DNA of 64,000 nucleotides, taken from positions 620,001-684,000 of the forward strand of contig JAJUBI010000004.1 in the NCBI GenBank assembly GCA_022419385.1, written 5' to 3'. The notes below the pieces were generated by a model. The model was not told the origin of the DNA. It made no database searches and was given only the letters and a program-made list of their open reading frames with translations. Shown here piece after piece: positions 32,765 to 43,602 of the stretch (positions are counted from its first letter, which is position 1; each line of letters opens with the position of its first letter). This stretch comes from Paraconiothyrium sp. Pb-2020 (lineage: Eukaryota; Ascomycota; Dothideomycetes; Pleosporales; Didymosphaeriaceae). The position numbers and the translations under genes are program-made.

Positions 32765-33661
32765 CTATGCCGTCTGTGTACCGTAGCCCCTGATCTGCTC
32801 TGCGAACGCCCAGCTCTGGTTCTCGAGCTGCACATTTTCGTCGAGCTCCACGCCTTCCTTGGTGATCGTGGCAATGGAGTACTTGTCCATACTCCTAGCA
32901 TCCCTGTAGAAGAGCACCTTCATGCACTCCTTCACTAGCTTCACAGCCTCCTCTTTGCTAACGTCCTTCACCGAGTCCTCGTCCGGGATAGTCCTCCTCA
33001 TTATCGGTTGTGCAAGGTGAGCTCCAAATCCGGTGGCAAGGGTCGGCGAGGAGAAGGTGGTGCCTAGTAGATCCGCACTAGCGAGGAAGGGCTTCGACTC
33101 TCCATCAAGGCCGGCAATCAAGAGATGGTTCCATAGCGGGTTGAAGTCCGAGCGGCGCTTGTACATAACCTTGGCGAGGTACGTGTGCAGGTTTTTCGCA
33201 TTCAGCGGATCGTCAGTGCTTGAGTAGTTCTCTCGGATATCGAGGGAGTTAAGCAGACGGTCAAGGTACTGCATGTCTGATACGTCGCCGCCGAACCCCA
33301 CCACCACCGTCTCGTTGAACTTCCGTAGGCGCTTGACGTCTGTGAATCGAGCAAGGGAGCCATATGAAGCTAACAGGTTCCGTCAGCAAATGCCTGATTC
33401 TTACAACTGTTGCGTCTGCAATTCCATACCCAGGTTATCTGCGGCAATCACAACGCCGTCCTTGAACTTGGCTGCTACAACTGATGTACCCGTCACGATT
33501 GGGCTTTGTGTGTGTTGGTTTGGTCCCGCTGCGGTCTGGAAGTGAGCGTGGTCATATGCGCCATAGATATCGTCCCTAGGCTGGGTACAGGTCAGTAATG
33601 GCGGCTGCTTGTGTTGGCTAGCTCAACTCACACGGCCCCAGGCTTGCGGAAGGTGGTTCAT
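32765..33661 (-). CDS. pre4: 20S proteasome subunit beta type 4 (Pre4, beta7)
   Basis: Three exons, 33661-33632, 33580-33430 and 33369-32765, encode 261 residues. The N terminus MNHLPQAWGR joins PRDDIYGAYDHAHFQT, then SPIVTGTSVVAAKFKDGVVI and AADNLASYGSLARFTDVKRL, a strong match to the beta7 subfamily. The residue after the presumed processing site in GTSVV is not a catalytic active-site arrangement known for beta1, beta2 or beta5, so this is a non-catalytic beta subunit. It sits in the inner rings of the 20S core in cytosol and nucleus. Introns of 51 and 60 bases have GTGAGT and GTATGG donors. The start is 216 bases from that of the HCNGP-like gene on the other strand. Confidence 0.93.
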
Positions 33662-33876
33662 CTTGAAGAGTTCGGTCTGTATTATCAAGCGGAAGAGGCA
33701 GAGAGAGTCGTGACGGTCGTTTCGTGGTCCAGAGATGTAGTCGAAGGCAAAGCGGCGGAGGTGAGGGCGCCAGGCAGCTCGAACGCGCAGTTGCGACCCA
33801 GTGCCAAGACATGGCCCAAGCTCCCATCGTCACTTCCATTTGCAGAAAAGCATCCTACCATGTTTAAACTGCAACC
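33662..33876. promoter_or_regulatory. Shared divergent promoter, pre4 / HCNGP-like
   Basis: 215 bases separate two outward-facing ATGs (33661 minus, 33877 plus). I looked for the yeast Rpn4-type site GGTGGCAAA in this segment and did not find it. Confidence 0.55.
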
Positions 33877-34790
33877 ATGCTTGGAATCGACTACGTCAGT
33901 AGTGACGAGGAGAACATAGAGCCTGTCGTAAACGATGAGGTTAGTTCCATAAAATCGACGGGAAGGGCGCGATAGCTACTAATATCGAGTTGTCCAAACC
34001 ATCTCTAGCAGCAGCTGCGTCAGTCTCCAAGCCTACTCCAGCACCAGCAACGGTACCTATTGAGGAGGCACCGAAACCACAAGCCCTGCCGGAAGGACCT
34101 TCCCAAGGCCGTAAGCTATGACATGCTACGATCACCCACGTAACACATCCTAACTTTCGATTTCTTAACAGCATCTGCGATTCCCGAAGTTGAGGAAGAG
34201 GAGTCGGCAAACAATGTTCCTCCAGGATCTCCATATAGTTCAAATCGTCTGATGATACAAAATCTCACCCTGCCCACTGTTCCAAACCTCAATATACCAC
34301 CATCACCGCCCGGCTCGCCACCAAGGAGATCAACTCAGAAGTTCGCTCAGTTCCTCGAGCTCAAGAAGAAGGGGCAGCACTTCAACCAAAGACTGGAGAG
34401 CTCGTCAGTTGTGCGAGACCCCAACCATTTGAGCAAGTTAATGAATTTTGCTGCTGTACGTGATCATCAAACAAGTAGTCCCGCTACCTCTACTAATCAT
34501 ATATTCAGATCACAGATGAAGACCAGTACGCTTCAACTTTGCCAGAGGGGCTCGGTGTGCCTGTGGTCTGGCCAGAGTGGGCTTATGGCGATGCGCTCAA
34601 CGCATCTCAGAAGAAGATCACTAAGGCCAAGGAGAGCGATCGATCAAAGAAACCCCGTGCTACGGTCGACTTTGTGCCCGCAAGACGTGGAACTTCTAGC
34701 GCAACGTGTACGCCCGCAGAAAAAGGATCGCGACAGAATGCGGTTGATGGAACCATAGGTGGATCGGAAAGTCAATCGAAGCAAAAGTAG
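33877..34790 (+). CDS. HCNGP/SAP30BP-like protein (splicing or transcription factor)
   Basis: Four exons: 33877-33939, 33990-34110, 34172-34455 and 34509-34790, encoding 249 residues. The N terminus MLGIDYVSSDEENIEPVVND is the usual G.Y.SSDEE opening of the family. A Pro/Ala-rich linker and PPSPPGSPPRRSTQKFAQFL follow. The HCNGP core is DPNHLSKLMNFAAITDEDQY, then LPEGLGVPVVWPEWAYGDAL and NASQKKITKAKE. Human SAP30BP (HCNGP) acts with RBM17 in splicing of a subset of short introns and was first described as a transcription co-regulator; transfer of that role to fungi is inference. All introns are 50-61 bases and canonical. The C terminus is basic and Ser-rich, probably nuclear. Confidence 0.85.
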
Positions 34791-35134
34791 TGATGCGGCA
34801 TGTTTGAATACCCGGAGGTCCTTTACGCCCTTAGAACACAGAGCGGAATGACGAATGAGATTTTCCGATCACCAGGCTTTTCTTGTAATCAGAAACATCT
34901 TGATATCGCGTATAATGTAAATCTTCCTTGCGCTGTGAATGTCGTTATCACGTGACAGCTCCCTGGCCCGTGCACAAGCTGCGTTGACGACGCGGAAGGT
35001 GCCTACGATTGCCAAACTCCCATTAGCAACAACCACCCCACCCCACCCACTCTACACTCACCCGCTTGATCCGCGCGACCGATTCTCCCGCGTCGACGTA
35101 CTCTCGATTACCGATATACCGAATAACGCTCACG
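34791..35134. other. Intergenic, pre7 promoter
   Basis: 344 bases; it ends in a C-rich leader directly before the pre7 ATG. No other gene seen. Confidence 0.5.
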
Positions 35135-35977
35135 ATGGCGGCTGTCTTTTCTGGCGCTCCTCCGCAGGGCGGCCCAGGCTACTCGTTCAAGCAGACCCCC
35201 ACAGCAGCTCCGTCGGGCGAGCGACAGCACGGCTTCTATCCGTAGGCAGCTCCCACTTCTCGTTTCTTGGCAGTTGCTTACTCGTGTAGCTACACCGACA
35301 ATGGTGGATCGACACTTGGTATTTCGGGCGCCGACTTTACCATCCTCGCAGGTGACACTCGCTCAACTTCCGGCTATAACATCAACACCCGTTACGCACC
35401 CAAGCTCTTCAGGATCGGCGGCGAGGGACCAGAGAACAAAGGTGCGCGAATAGTACTCTCCGTTGTGGGCTTCGCAGCAGACGGCGATGCGCTGAAGGAG
35501 CGCCTCGACACCATCGTCAAGATGTACAAGTACCAGCATGGCAAGCCTATGTCCGTTTCCGCCTGCGCTCAGCGGCTCAGCCACATCCTCTACAATAAGC
35601 GATTCTTCCCATACTATGTGCACGCGATCCTGGGCGGTCTTGACGAGGATGGTAAGGGCGCGTTGTACTCGTACGACCCGGTGGGCAGCTACGAGAGGGA
35701 ACAGTGCAGAGCTGCTGGTGCTGCGGCGTCGCTCATCATGCCATTCCTAGATAACCAGGTCAACTTCAAAAATCAGTACATGCCGGGAAGTGGAACAGGT
35801 CACGACCTCAAGGCGAAGGCAGCTGAACCGTTGCCGCGGGATCACGTCGAGGACTTGGTGAGGGATGCGTTCACTAGTGCGGTGGAGAGACATATCGAGG
35901 TCGGTGATGGTCTTCAGATGATGATCATTACGGCAGACGGTGTACACGAGACGTACACGGCGCTGAAGAAGGATTAG
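35135..35977 (+). CDS. pre7: 20S proteasome subunit beta type 1 (Pre7, beta6)
   Basis: Two exons, 35135-35241 and 35290-35977, encode 264 residues. Splicing joins GERQHGFYP to YTDNGGSTLGISGADFTI, then LAGDTRSTSGYNINTRYAPK, the conserved beta6 segment. Later landmarks are LSHILYNKRFFPYYVHAILG, GLDEDGKGALYSYDPVGSYE and the C-terminal GDGLQMMIITADGV. The subunit is non-catalytic in eukaryotes and has an N-terminal extension, as here. The 48-base intron has a GTAGGC donor. The ATG at 35135 (CACGATGG context) is the only in-frame Met in exon 1. Two of the seven beta subunits thus lie within 3.2 kb, which is probably chance. Confidence 0.94.
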
Positions 35978-36505
35978 AGGAGCTGACTAGGCGTAGCGTG
36001 GAAGTGGCCAACAACTTCCGGACCTGCAGCTTGGCCGGTTTATATGAACAGTATCTAACGGCATAGAACGACCGAATGACACATTAATTTGTCTAAAAGA
36101 CAAATACATGCAGCTGCTACCGCAGTGTCATATCTTACTAAACCGCACGTAACTAGTCCGCCTGTCACATTCTTCCATCTTCTCCCTGTTCCCACCATGT
36201 CCTCACTTCATCGTTACTTAATCGTCACCCTAGTCTTTGCGTAACATCATCTATACCCGATATCTCTCATAGGACCTGATGTCAGTGGGATTATATACTT
36301 AGTCATGGCTGAGTCTAACCGAAACGACACTGAAGGTTGGTTCTACGAAAGGCATGCAATTGCTGATACCTACCCAGAGTTATGCTTGATGATGTCTACC
36401 GTAACCTGTCACTCGCATGCGACTACTACATGCAACATGCTGCTTTCGTCGACGCGATCATGAAATGAGTTTAGCGAGAACATTTGCACCTGTTCCTGCT
36501 TGTTG

Positions 36506-36589
36506 CCTATGTTCTGTTTATTCTGTTCTCTCAGCTGCTGTCTGTCACCTATGTTCTGTTCATTCTATCCTCTTAGCTGCTGTCTGTCA
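36506..36589. repeat. 42-bp tandem duplication
   Basis: Two adjacent copies begin CCTATGTTCTG at 36506 and 36548 and end GCTGCTGTCTGTCA. They differ at four positions, all transitions (T/C or G/A). Confidence 0.85.
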
Positions 36590-36717
36590 CTTTAAGATTG
36601 TTCATAATACAGAAGGAAGGCCTGCCCATCATAGGCAGTTACTACGCGCTTTCTCGTTCCTATTAGGGCTAACCGCGTGTTTCCGCGCGTCACATTCTAT
36701 TTTCGACGTCCAAAAGG

Positions 36718-36749
36718 GGATATTTCAATTCCGTAACTGAGAAATATCC
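36718..36749. repeat. Inverted repeat, 9-bp arms, 14-base loop
   Basis: GGATATTTC at 36718-36726 is the exact reverse complement of GAAATATCC at 36741-36749. It could form a small hairpin in DNA or RNA; no function is evident. Confidence 0.6.
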
Positions 36750-37029
36750 TTCTGAGAGTCACAAATTTCGAAGCACAACAACCACCTGTGCCATCCACCA
36801 CCTTCGGAGATTTGGCGATTGCTGTAGTGAGAATACGGGAAATGGCGAGAACAATGGCCTAGGTGTACCATACAAAACGATATGAGCTGCCGAAGCTCGG
36901 GTACAACCGGTCGTTGACGGCAAGTTGATCTTCGAATCTTGCAGCAACGCGCTTCATAGGGCCCTATTCGCTTCACCTCGACCTTCGCCTGTTTCAACGC
37001 TCAGGAACGCGCTCTTCCCGCGATCGACA

Positions 37030-38521
37030 ATGAAGCTCACCGCCGCAGTCGCGGCGTGCATAGCCACGCTGCATCTGATTTTTGCCCTGAGCTCAAAGAC
37101 CGTCAAGGACCCCTCATTCCGTGTTCGGGATACTCTACTTGCTCGCTCTAGCATCTCTTCTCGAAGCGAAGATAGTGAACCCCTGATGGGTTCCGCAGAA
37201 TGTAGGTGATAGTTGTTATGTGCTAAAAGCAATCGACTGACGGTTCTACCTAGGGCTAAGTACCGGCGGACCCAATGGCAATGTCAGGCCTTGGCCCCGG
37301 CGAGAAACGAAATGGGAAATCAACAAAGGGCAAATGACTATGATCCCATACTGCTTCGTCGACAAGCGGTCATACGATAGACTGAACTGCAAAGTCAGAG
37401 CCGCAGTCAAGCTCTGGTCTGACGCTCTCGGCGAATTCAGAGACGGAAAATGGGGCCCTGAGAACAAGCATAGCCTGGCCTTCCTTCCACCTTCCAATCT
37501 GCCCCGGTCGCAAAACTTCAATCCATACTGTTGCAACTACTACACATATGGCGAAGAGGGCATGAAGCTCGATCGAATGACAGAACTGAAGTGTGATTGG
37601 AACACGAAAAATTATCCTACCGACACTCTAACAATACATTGGCTTGACGATGTCAAGGGGGAGGGTGGTGCCAAAGCAACTCTAGGCTACTATTACGATG
37701 TGCCGGCTCAAGAATCAGTACCGGGACGACACGATATAGTTATATCGGAAAGCGCCAACATTCATGCTATCGCGCATGAGCTCGGGCACGGTATGCAACA
37801 AAGGATTCGAACTCGGTGAATTTTGATCCGCTAATCTTCCATAGTCCTTGGTATGGCTCATGAGCACCAGCGATGGGACCGTGATGACTATGTGTACTTC
37901 CGCTGCGAGAACGTCAAAGGTATGAAAGAGAGGGTCGAATACGCGCACAAGTTGAATGGTATCCCCAATGGTATCACAACAGAAGAGGTGTGGGAATTTC
38001 TGTGCGAAAACTATGCCCAGGCTACATTTTGGGAAGCACCAAGCATAGCTTGGATCAGAGGCGATGGCTACGACGACATCGACGAAGCAAAATCATTAGA
38101 TGGACCAGGCGGCTTCGACTACGACTCGATAATGATGTATGGGTCGGCTCAGGGTGTAGCAGTACCGTACTTGAGCCAAGTCACCATAAACACTGCTACC
38201 TTGGTTAAGGTCAAGAAAAATCCTTCGACCGGGGAGAAATATATAGACCGGAACGATTGGTGGCTTCCGATCCCAACGCGGGTGTCCCAGCAGGATGCTG
38301 CCTTTGTGCGCAGGTTTTATCCGTGGGAGCAACCGTGGAAACCACCTCAGAATCCGCCGTCCACGCCTCTGAACTCACTACTAGAGATTCAGGATCCCCC
38401 AGCTGAGCCTCAGGGTCTAGCGCCTATTCCACAGGCTCCATCGACACCGCCTCCAGGAACACCACCACTTATACCTCCCCATCCGACACGGCGTCCCGCA
38501 AAACCATCCGAGAGTTCATGA
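37030..38521 (+). CDS. Secreted astacin-like zinc metalloprotease (M12A), tandem copy A
   Basis: Three exons, 37030-37201, 37254-37790 and 37845-38521, encode 461 residues. A signal peptide (MKLTAAVAACIATLHLIFAL) and a short pro-region precede the catalytic domain. The zinc signature spans the second intron: HELGH at 232-236, then VLGMAHEHQRWDRDD, giving HExxHxxGxxHExxRxDRD as in astacins. The Met-turn is SIMMY at 331-335 with the Tyr ligand kept. Cysteines in PYCFVDKRSY, YCCNYYTYG, LKCDWN, YFRCENVKG and FLCENY are shared with copy B, suggesting conserved disulphides. The C terminus is a Pro-rich tail (APSTPPPGTPPLIPPH) that copy B lacks. It probably cleaves extracellular proteins. Astacins are common in animals and scattered in fungi. 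Confidence 0.9.
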
Positions 38522-39287
38522 CCGCGTCTTCATGTGTCCATGAAGAAGATGCGGCACTTCGACTAGTGAACCTAGCACAGAGGAAACAGTTATAATCTTA
38601 TGTGGTTGTGAGAGTTCTGCAGCTGGACACCTGACATGCTAATTAACTGAATCGGGTATGAGGAGATCTTGAGGGTAGTTCAAAGTTTGAGTAGTCTTCA
38701 ACAGGGGGTCTACGTATAGCACAACATATCCGGGTTTACTTTCTAGACAGAGTAGTCTCTGTGAAGTAAAAGTGTTGACAAGTAAAAAGGGAAAGCGCTG
38801 TACGGAGGAAGGCGCGCGTGGCATTTGTTAGATTAACTAACTAACTGATTGTAATTCACTGAAGAGTTTCCTTTTTCGATTGAGATGGGAATTCCGACGG
38901 TTAGTGGGCCAACGTTCTCTGGTGCGCAATGTTCAACCGTTGAATCGTAAATCATCACCAAAGGATCAGTTCCGACAGTAAACTATATTGCTCGGGTGAT
39001 GCTCAAGAAGAAGCCGTGATAACTAAAGAGTCAGTACGCCACTAGCATATACAGATAGACAAAGCTAGACAGGATAGACGGGCAGGTGCCACAACCGTGA
39101 CCTCGCCCCCCCGCTTCACTACGCTTTGAATTCAACTCGAGAGGGCCTAAATCTGAGGCCAAAGCTGCGGTAAACGCATTGTCCAAGTATATAAATCAAC
39201 CCCTTTATCAGGGCTTCGACGAGATTGCGCCACAACCCCGCATACATTTCGTTCAACGCCTAGACTTTCAATCACACGCTGTCAACA
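38522..39287. other. Spacer between tandem astacin genes
   Basis: 766 bases holding the copy B promoter, including a TATA box near its right end. No other gene seen. Confidence 0.55.
39188..39196 (+). promoter_or_regulatory. TATA box of astacin copy B
   Basis: TATATAAAT lies 92 bases before the ATG at 39288. Spacing and sequence fit a core promoter TATA element. Confidence 0.5.
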
Positions 39288-40668
39288 ATGGAGTTTTTCG
39301 TCATTCTCGTTGCGTGCCTTAGTATGTTATATTTGGTGCGCGCGACAAGCTGGATTCCTAGACGGAACTCCACCTCTCCTTCCAAAGGCGTGTCACCGCT
39401 TGCCGTGAACTCAACCGCCCCTATGGCCCCATCGGTCGACGACTCCAGCAATCCGCAGATGGGCTATGCAGAATGTGAGTAACTGGGAGCATCACATGGG
39501 CATACTACGCACTAATGACATGACTATGATAGTCATCACCTCTGGTGGATGGGTGGATCATGCCATCGTACCGTGGCCCTTTCGAACGAACATAAGGAAT
39601 GTGGGCCAAGGCTTCCTGCACCGAATTCCCTATTGTTTCGTCGACAAACGCTCTTACGAAAACCTCGAGGAACAGAAATGTTTATTGAAGCAAGGTATCA
39701 AGCTCTGGTCCGATGTCATTGGTGCACCAGGTCGAGACACTGGGCACAGCCTTGCTTTCCGACAGCCCGAGAGCCCAACCGACTATTGTTGCAAGAACTA
39801 TCGATATGGCCTCGAGTATGAACCGCTTGATGAAGATAATGACCTCCAATGTGACTGGAACGACAAATATCCCAAGGATGCGCTCGCGATCCACTGGGCC
39901 GACGAAGTCAAAGCGGGTGGCTTTGCCGCAAAGGCCTTCATAGGCTATCTTGAAGAGAGCAGGTCGACCAGTCGTATTGCAGGACGACACTATATGCATA
40001 TCACTGACTACGCGGATGCGGCTACTGTGGCACATGAACTAGGACATGGTTCGTAAACCACGAGGCCTGCAATACTCCATATCTCCTTGACTAATTCTTT
40101 GCTAGTCCTCGGTTTAGTCCACGAACACCAGCGTTGGGATCGAGACGACTTTATAATGTTCCGCTGTCATAACCTGTATGGCATGCAGCACACGGTCGAT
40201 GCTATGATGGCAGATACCGCGGCTATGGGCCGGCCAGTAACTGAAGCGGAGGCATGGGATATGCTTTGCAATAGTGAGCAGACGGCGTACTATCACGGGG
40301 CGCCAACCGTAGCCCTCATCAAAGGCGCAGGACTCGATGTTCACGGCCAACCAGCACTGGATGGACCTGGGGATCTGGACCTCGACTCTATCATGATGTA
40401 CCCCTCATATTTTGGCGCTATTCCACCTTACGACCTTGAAAGCTCTGTCACTTTGGATACAGCTGTAATGGTCAAAATCAAGAAAGACGAAAACGGCAAT
40501 AAGATCCCCTTGAGTGGGGAGGACTGGCGAATCCCAAGGGGGGAGACTGTATCCCCCAAAGACGCTGGATTCATCAAAAAATTCTATCCATGGGATCAGG
40601 CCAAGGCAGACCAATACCACTGGGTGCCAGCCGCACCGAGACCAGCCAACCCAGGCACTGGACATTGA
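39288..40668 (+). CDS. Secreted astacin-like zinc metalloprotease (M12A), tandem copy B
   Basis: Three exons, 39288-39474, 39533-40048 and 40106-40668, encode 421 residues. The signal peptide MEFFVILVACLSMLYLVRAT is followed by a pro-region with several Asn-x-Ser/Thr sites. HELGH at 230-234 continues as VLGLVHEHQRWDRDD, and the Met-turn SIMMY is at 329-333, the same 99-residue spacing as in copy A. Other shared blocks are IPYCFVDKRSYENLEEQKC, YCCKNYRYGLEYE, LQCDWNDKYPKDALAIHW and DAGFIKKFYPWDQ. Both introns sit at the same codons and phases as in copy A (T/GG or T/TC after AE, and G/TC in HELGH-V). The second donor is GTTCGT, a weaker sequence. No Pro-rich tail is present. The pair arose by tandem duplication and is now well diverged. 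Confidence 0.9.
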
Positions 40669-41657
40669 TGCGTGGACGTTCGGAGGCAGTCGACCGAGGC
40701 AGGAGCAAGCCGCAGGTTTCTTCAAAGGTCATCGCCCCGGTTGAGCTTTGTATGGACTACAATTGCGATTACCCCCGTTATAGTATCGTCAGTGGCAGTG
40801 AAGAGGCAGCTCACATGATATTGTGTTTGGCCCTCCGTTGGTGCCGTTGATCGCATGATGCTCATCTATGAGGGCTTTGAAAGGCAGTGAGATGAAGGGA
40901 ACTATACAAGTCTCATAGATAAGAGTGCTACAAGTTGGGGGAGAACGCATCTATGCTTTAGGTACCCTCCACCAGTCTACACTGCGAGCCAACACAAATA
41001 GACAATTCGACTATGCTCCTGATGAATCCAACATGGCAATGTATCCGGGCAGAAATACGTATCGGGCTGGATAGTATAGTGTCTTACCGCGGACACATGG
41101 TGTGGCGGGTGCCCTTCATTGTCGCGCTTGTCGATGATCCGATCGGCTCTGACGGCGACCTTCTGGAACTTGCAATGGCTGGTTCTTCGATCGCATTCGC
41201 TAACTGGGAAGCGCGGCATCGTTTCGAATTCGCCATTCGGTGAGACCTGACGACTATGACAGCTGGTGCGACGCTGCTTGACTAACAATAAGGTTTTGGC
41301 CTACTGGTACTTGCGCATGTGGATCTGCGGGTGCAGGCAATAGCGTGGAAGAAACCACAGGCTATCTATACCGGTACCAGGGTCCATCATACCGTCGTAG
41401 CACAAGGCACGGCCGGAAGGCGCTTAGAACCTGGATGTTAGAGATGGGGAATATATTGGTTCGTAACCCGCATTCGTGGACGTCGTGTGCTCGTTTGGCA
41501 AAGGTCGCGGCCGGTGCTTCAGATTCCGTCGCATGTGGACCACTTTGTTTCATGCTCGTACAACCAAGCTTTTAGAGCAGATCAGCAGCTATGGCCGCAA
41601 TTCCCACCGCAATGGTATCCTGCACATCAACAAGAAGGCTCGTAAAGATTTTTAAGG
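40669..41657. other. Intergenic or unresolved coding region
   Basis: Several medium ORFs on the plus strand (41013-41243, 41345-41575) could be exons of a gene that ends at 42068, but I could not build a coherent model. No similarity to the astacin pair is seen. Confidence 0.4.
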
Positions 41658-42068
41658 TTGAAATACTGGGACGCGTACGAATCGGACGGAGAACTACTAC
41701 TTCTCATTTCAAAGATTGGGCATCATCATCTGAGAGAGGACTTGAAGCGCACTCAACGCCCAAGACGCGTCACAATCCTCCCGCCTCCAGTGGCACCATA
41801 TCCTCCTCTAGACTGGAAGCTCGAGGAAGCTAGCACCCGGATCGATTTCCCGCGACCCGCACAGGTAACGCATCCCGGAGAAGTGTATCATCGATCATTC
41901 GAAAAATCTTCCATTACTCTCAGGCATCGCATCTACGACTCGCCAAAGAGCCTTCGGAACCTTTCGAGATCTGTTGCTGACAACCGCGTCTCGCCCCCGC
42001 TCATGCCTGGATCCGACATAACCTTGGAAAGACCGAAAGCCAATCGTTCCACCACACAAATCCTGTGA
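41658..42068 (+). CDS. Hypothetical protein, C-terminal exon of uncertain gene
   Basis: The open frame reads LKYWDAYESDGELLLLISKI and then a basic, Pro-rich stretch ending RPKANRSTTQIL. Its beginning may extend upstream: a 42-base intron candidate (GTATCC donor near 41617, TTAAG acceptor near 41659) would join a Trp/Gln/Pro-rich segment (ADQQLWPQFPPQW) in frame. The TTG at 41658 is not a convincing start. No family recognised. Confidence 0.3.
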   Translation: MKYWDAYESDGELLLLISKIGHHHLREDLKRTQRPRRVTILPPPVAPYPPLDWKLEEASTRIDFPRPAQVTHPGEVYHRSFEKSSITLRHRIYDSPKSLRNLSRSVADNRVSPPLMPGSDITLERPKANRSTTQIL

Positions 42069-42286
42069 CCGGGGGAGTGTCAAGGCGGTAGTCTGCTTGA
42101 CGCTCGCGAGGGACGCCGCACCGACTACCGGGTTCGGAGTTGCCAGCGCGGCAGTCCAGTCGCAACAACATTGTTGAGTAACAGCAAGACAGATTCACAA
42201 ATTTGTGCTTTTAGAGATCATTGTATCGGTATCTTCAAATCCAGTTCCTACGTTTCGACTATACGGGCTTCGCCTCCAATGCGGAT

Positions 42287-43602
42287 ATGACGCCCCCTCC
42301 ATTGCTCTACATACGGCAAAGTTTCTCACTTCCCCATGTCAGTACTATAACTTCGACTGTATCTTCTTTCGCTATATTCATGGTAGGCTAACATTGACAG
42401 CCGCCTGGAATCGCACCTCTACCTCCTCCGCGGCTATTTGACGAGTCTCGAGCCCCAGACATTGTGGCAGGGAATGTACTTCTCCAGCTCATAGGGACAC
42501 TGTTCTTTATTGCGCGAGTATACTCTCGTCTCGTCCTGATCAAGTCCTGGAAAGTAGAGGATACTTTGTTAACAATCGCATGGGTAAGTACTCGAATCTT
42601 TGCTCATGATAGGTTGTTGATTTGCTTAAGATACTTGCCGCTGCATTCAGCATATGCCAATACGGGCAAGTAGCCCACGGCGCTGGGCACCACCTTGGAG
42701 TTGTCCTTCACAACAACCCGAACGATGCTGTGGAGAGCCAGAAGTGGGCATACGCCGCTAACCTCGTTCTCTTTCCCGCCTTGGCCTTCCCGAAACTCAG
42801 CATCTGTGATGCCTACTCTCGCATCTTCGGCGAGAGCCTCATGAACCGGCGCTTGATCCAAGGCCTCATCATCCTCATCGCAGTCCCCACCCTTCCCTTC
42901 TTTTTCCTCTCAGTCTTCCAGTGCAAACCGATTAACGTGTACTGGACCGAAGGCCGCCCGTTCGCTAAATGTCAATTGATCGATTTCAAGATGTTCTACA
43001 TTCATGGAGGCCTTAACATCTTCTGCGACATTACGCTCATGGTCATTGTCATGCCACGCGTCCTGGAGCTCCATATCAGCCAACGCCAGAGATGGGCGTT
43101 GGCTGGCATTGTAGGCTTAGGTTCGCTGGCCGCCGTTGCTGGCATTCTCCGAATGACGCGCCTTTCCATGACCCTGATGAAACCAAATTTTGATTCTAGT
43201 TGGGATGCCTACGACGTCTCGATTTGGACCTCAGCCGAGATATATGTCAGCTTGATATGCGCTGCGGCCCCCGGAGTGAAACCTGTGGTTTCACTTGTAC
43301 TACCTAAGCTACTTGGGACGTCGCTCGGGAGTCGGACCCGTACCACGACTGGGGATGGACATACCGTACATGGCGGTACTGCACCAATCGAACTGCATTC
43401 GAAGATGAGGAGGGCGACTATCGGCAGCGCAAGAACGAGGAGGAATACACATGATACTATCCTGGATGAAGGAGATGGACCGTATACCGAAGTCGGCAGA
43501 GGCGTAGACACAGAATCGCTAAACTCAAGAGAAGGTAACAATGAGAGACGACACACGAGGAAGGGGTCAGAAATATTGATAATCCAATCGAATGCTCGTT
43601 GA
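42287..43602 (+). CDS. Rhodopsin-domain (SAT4-type) seven-helix membrane protein
   Basis: Three exons, 42287-42337, 42401-42583 and 42631-43602, encode 401 residues. The N terminus MTPPPLLYIRQSFSLPH joins PPGIAPLPPPRLFDESRAP, then helix 1 (IVAGNVLLQLIGTLFFIARV) and the family motif KSWKVEDTLLTIAW. Helices 2-7 follow, with QYGQVAHGAGHH, FFFLSVFQCKPINVYW, KMFYIHGGLNIFCDITL and IWTSAEIYVSLICAAAPGVK, all typical of the fungal rhodopsin/SAT4 domain. The C-terminal 110 residues are polar and cytoplasmic. Some relatives (Pth11 class) are described as surface sensors; most are uncharacterised. The 63-base first intron has GTCAGT and a GCTAAC branch site. The 47-base second intron is canonical apart from an AAG acceptor. 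Confidence 0.85.

Larger units (their letters stand above)
35978..37029. other. Intergenic with a short tandem duplication and a hairpin
   Basis: About 1 kb without a supportable gene. It contains the 42-base duplication at 36506-36589 and an inverted repeat with 9-base arms at 36718-36726 and 36741-36749. The right end is the promoter of the first astacin-like gene. Confidence 0.55.

Noticed and set aside
32765..35977. Proteasome gene cluster as a regulated unit
   Set aside because: Only two of many subunits, on opposite strands with an unrelated gene between and no shared site such as GGTGGCAAA in the promoter; chance proximity is simpler.
37801..37815. GGATTCGAACTC resembling a tRNA T-loop
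   Set aside because: It lies inside the second intron of the astacin gene and no acceptor stem, D-arm or anticodon arm can be drawn around it.
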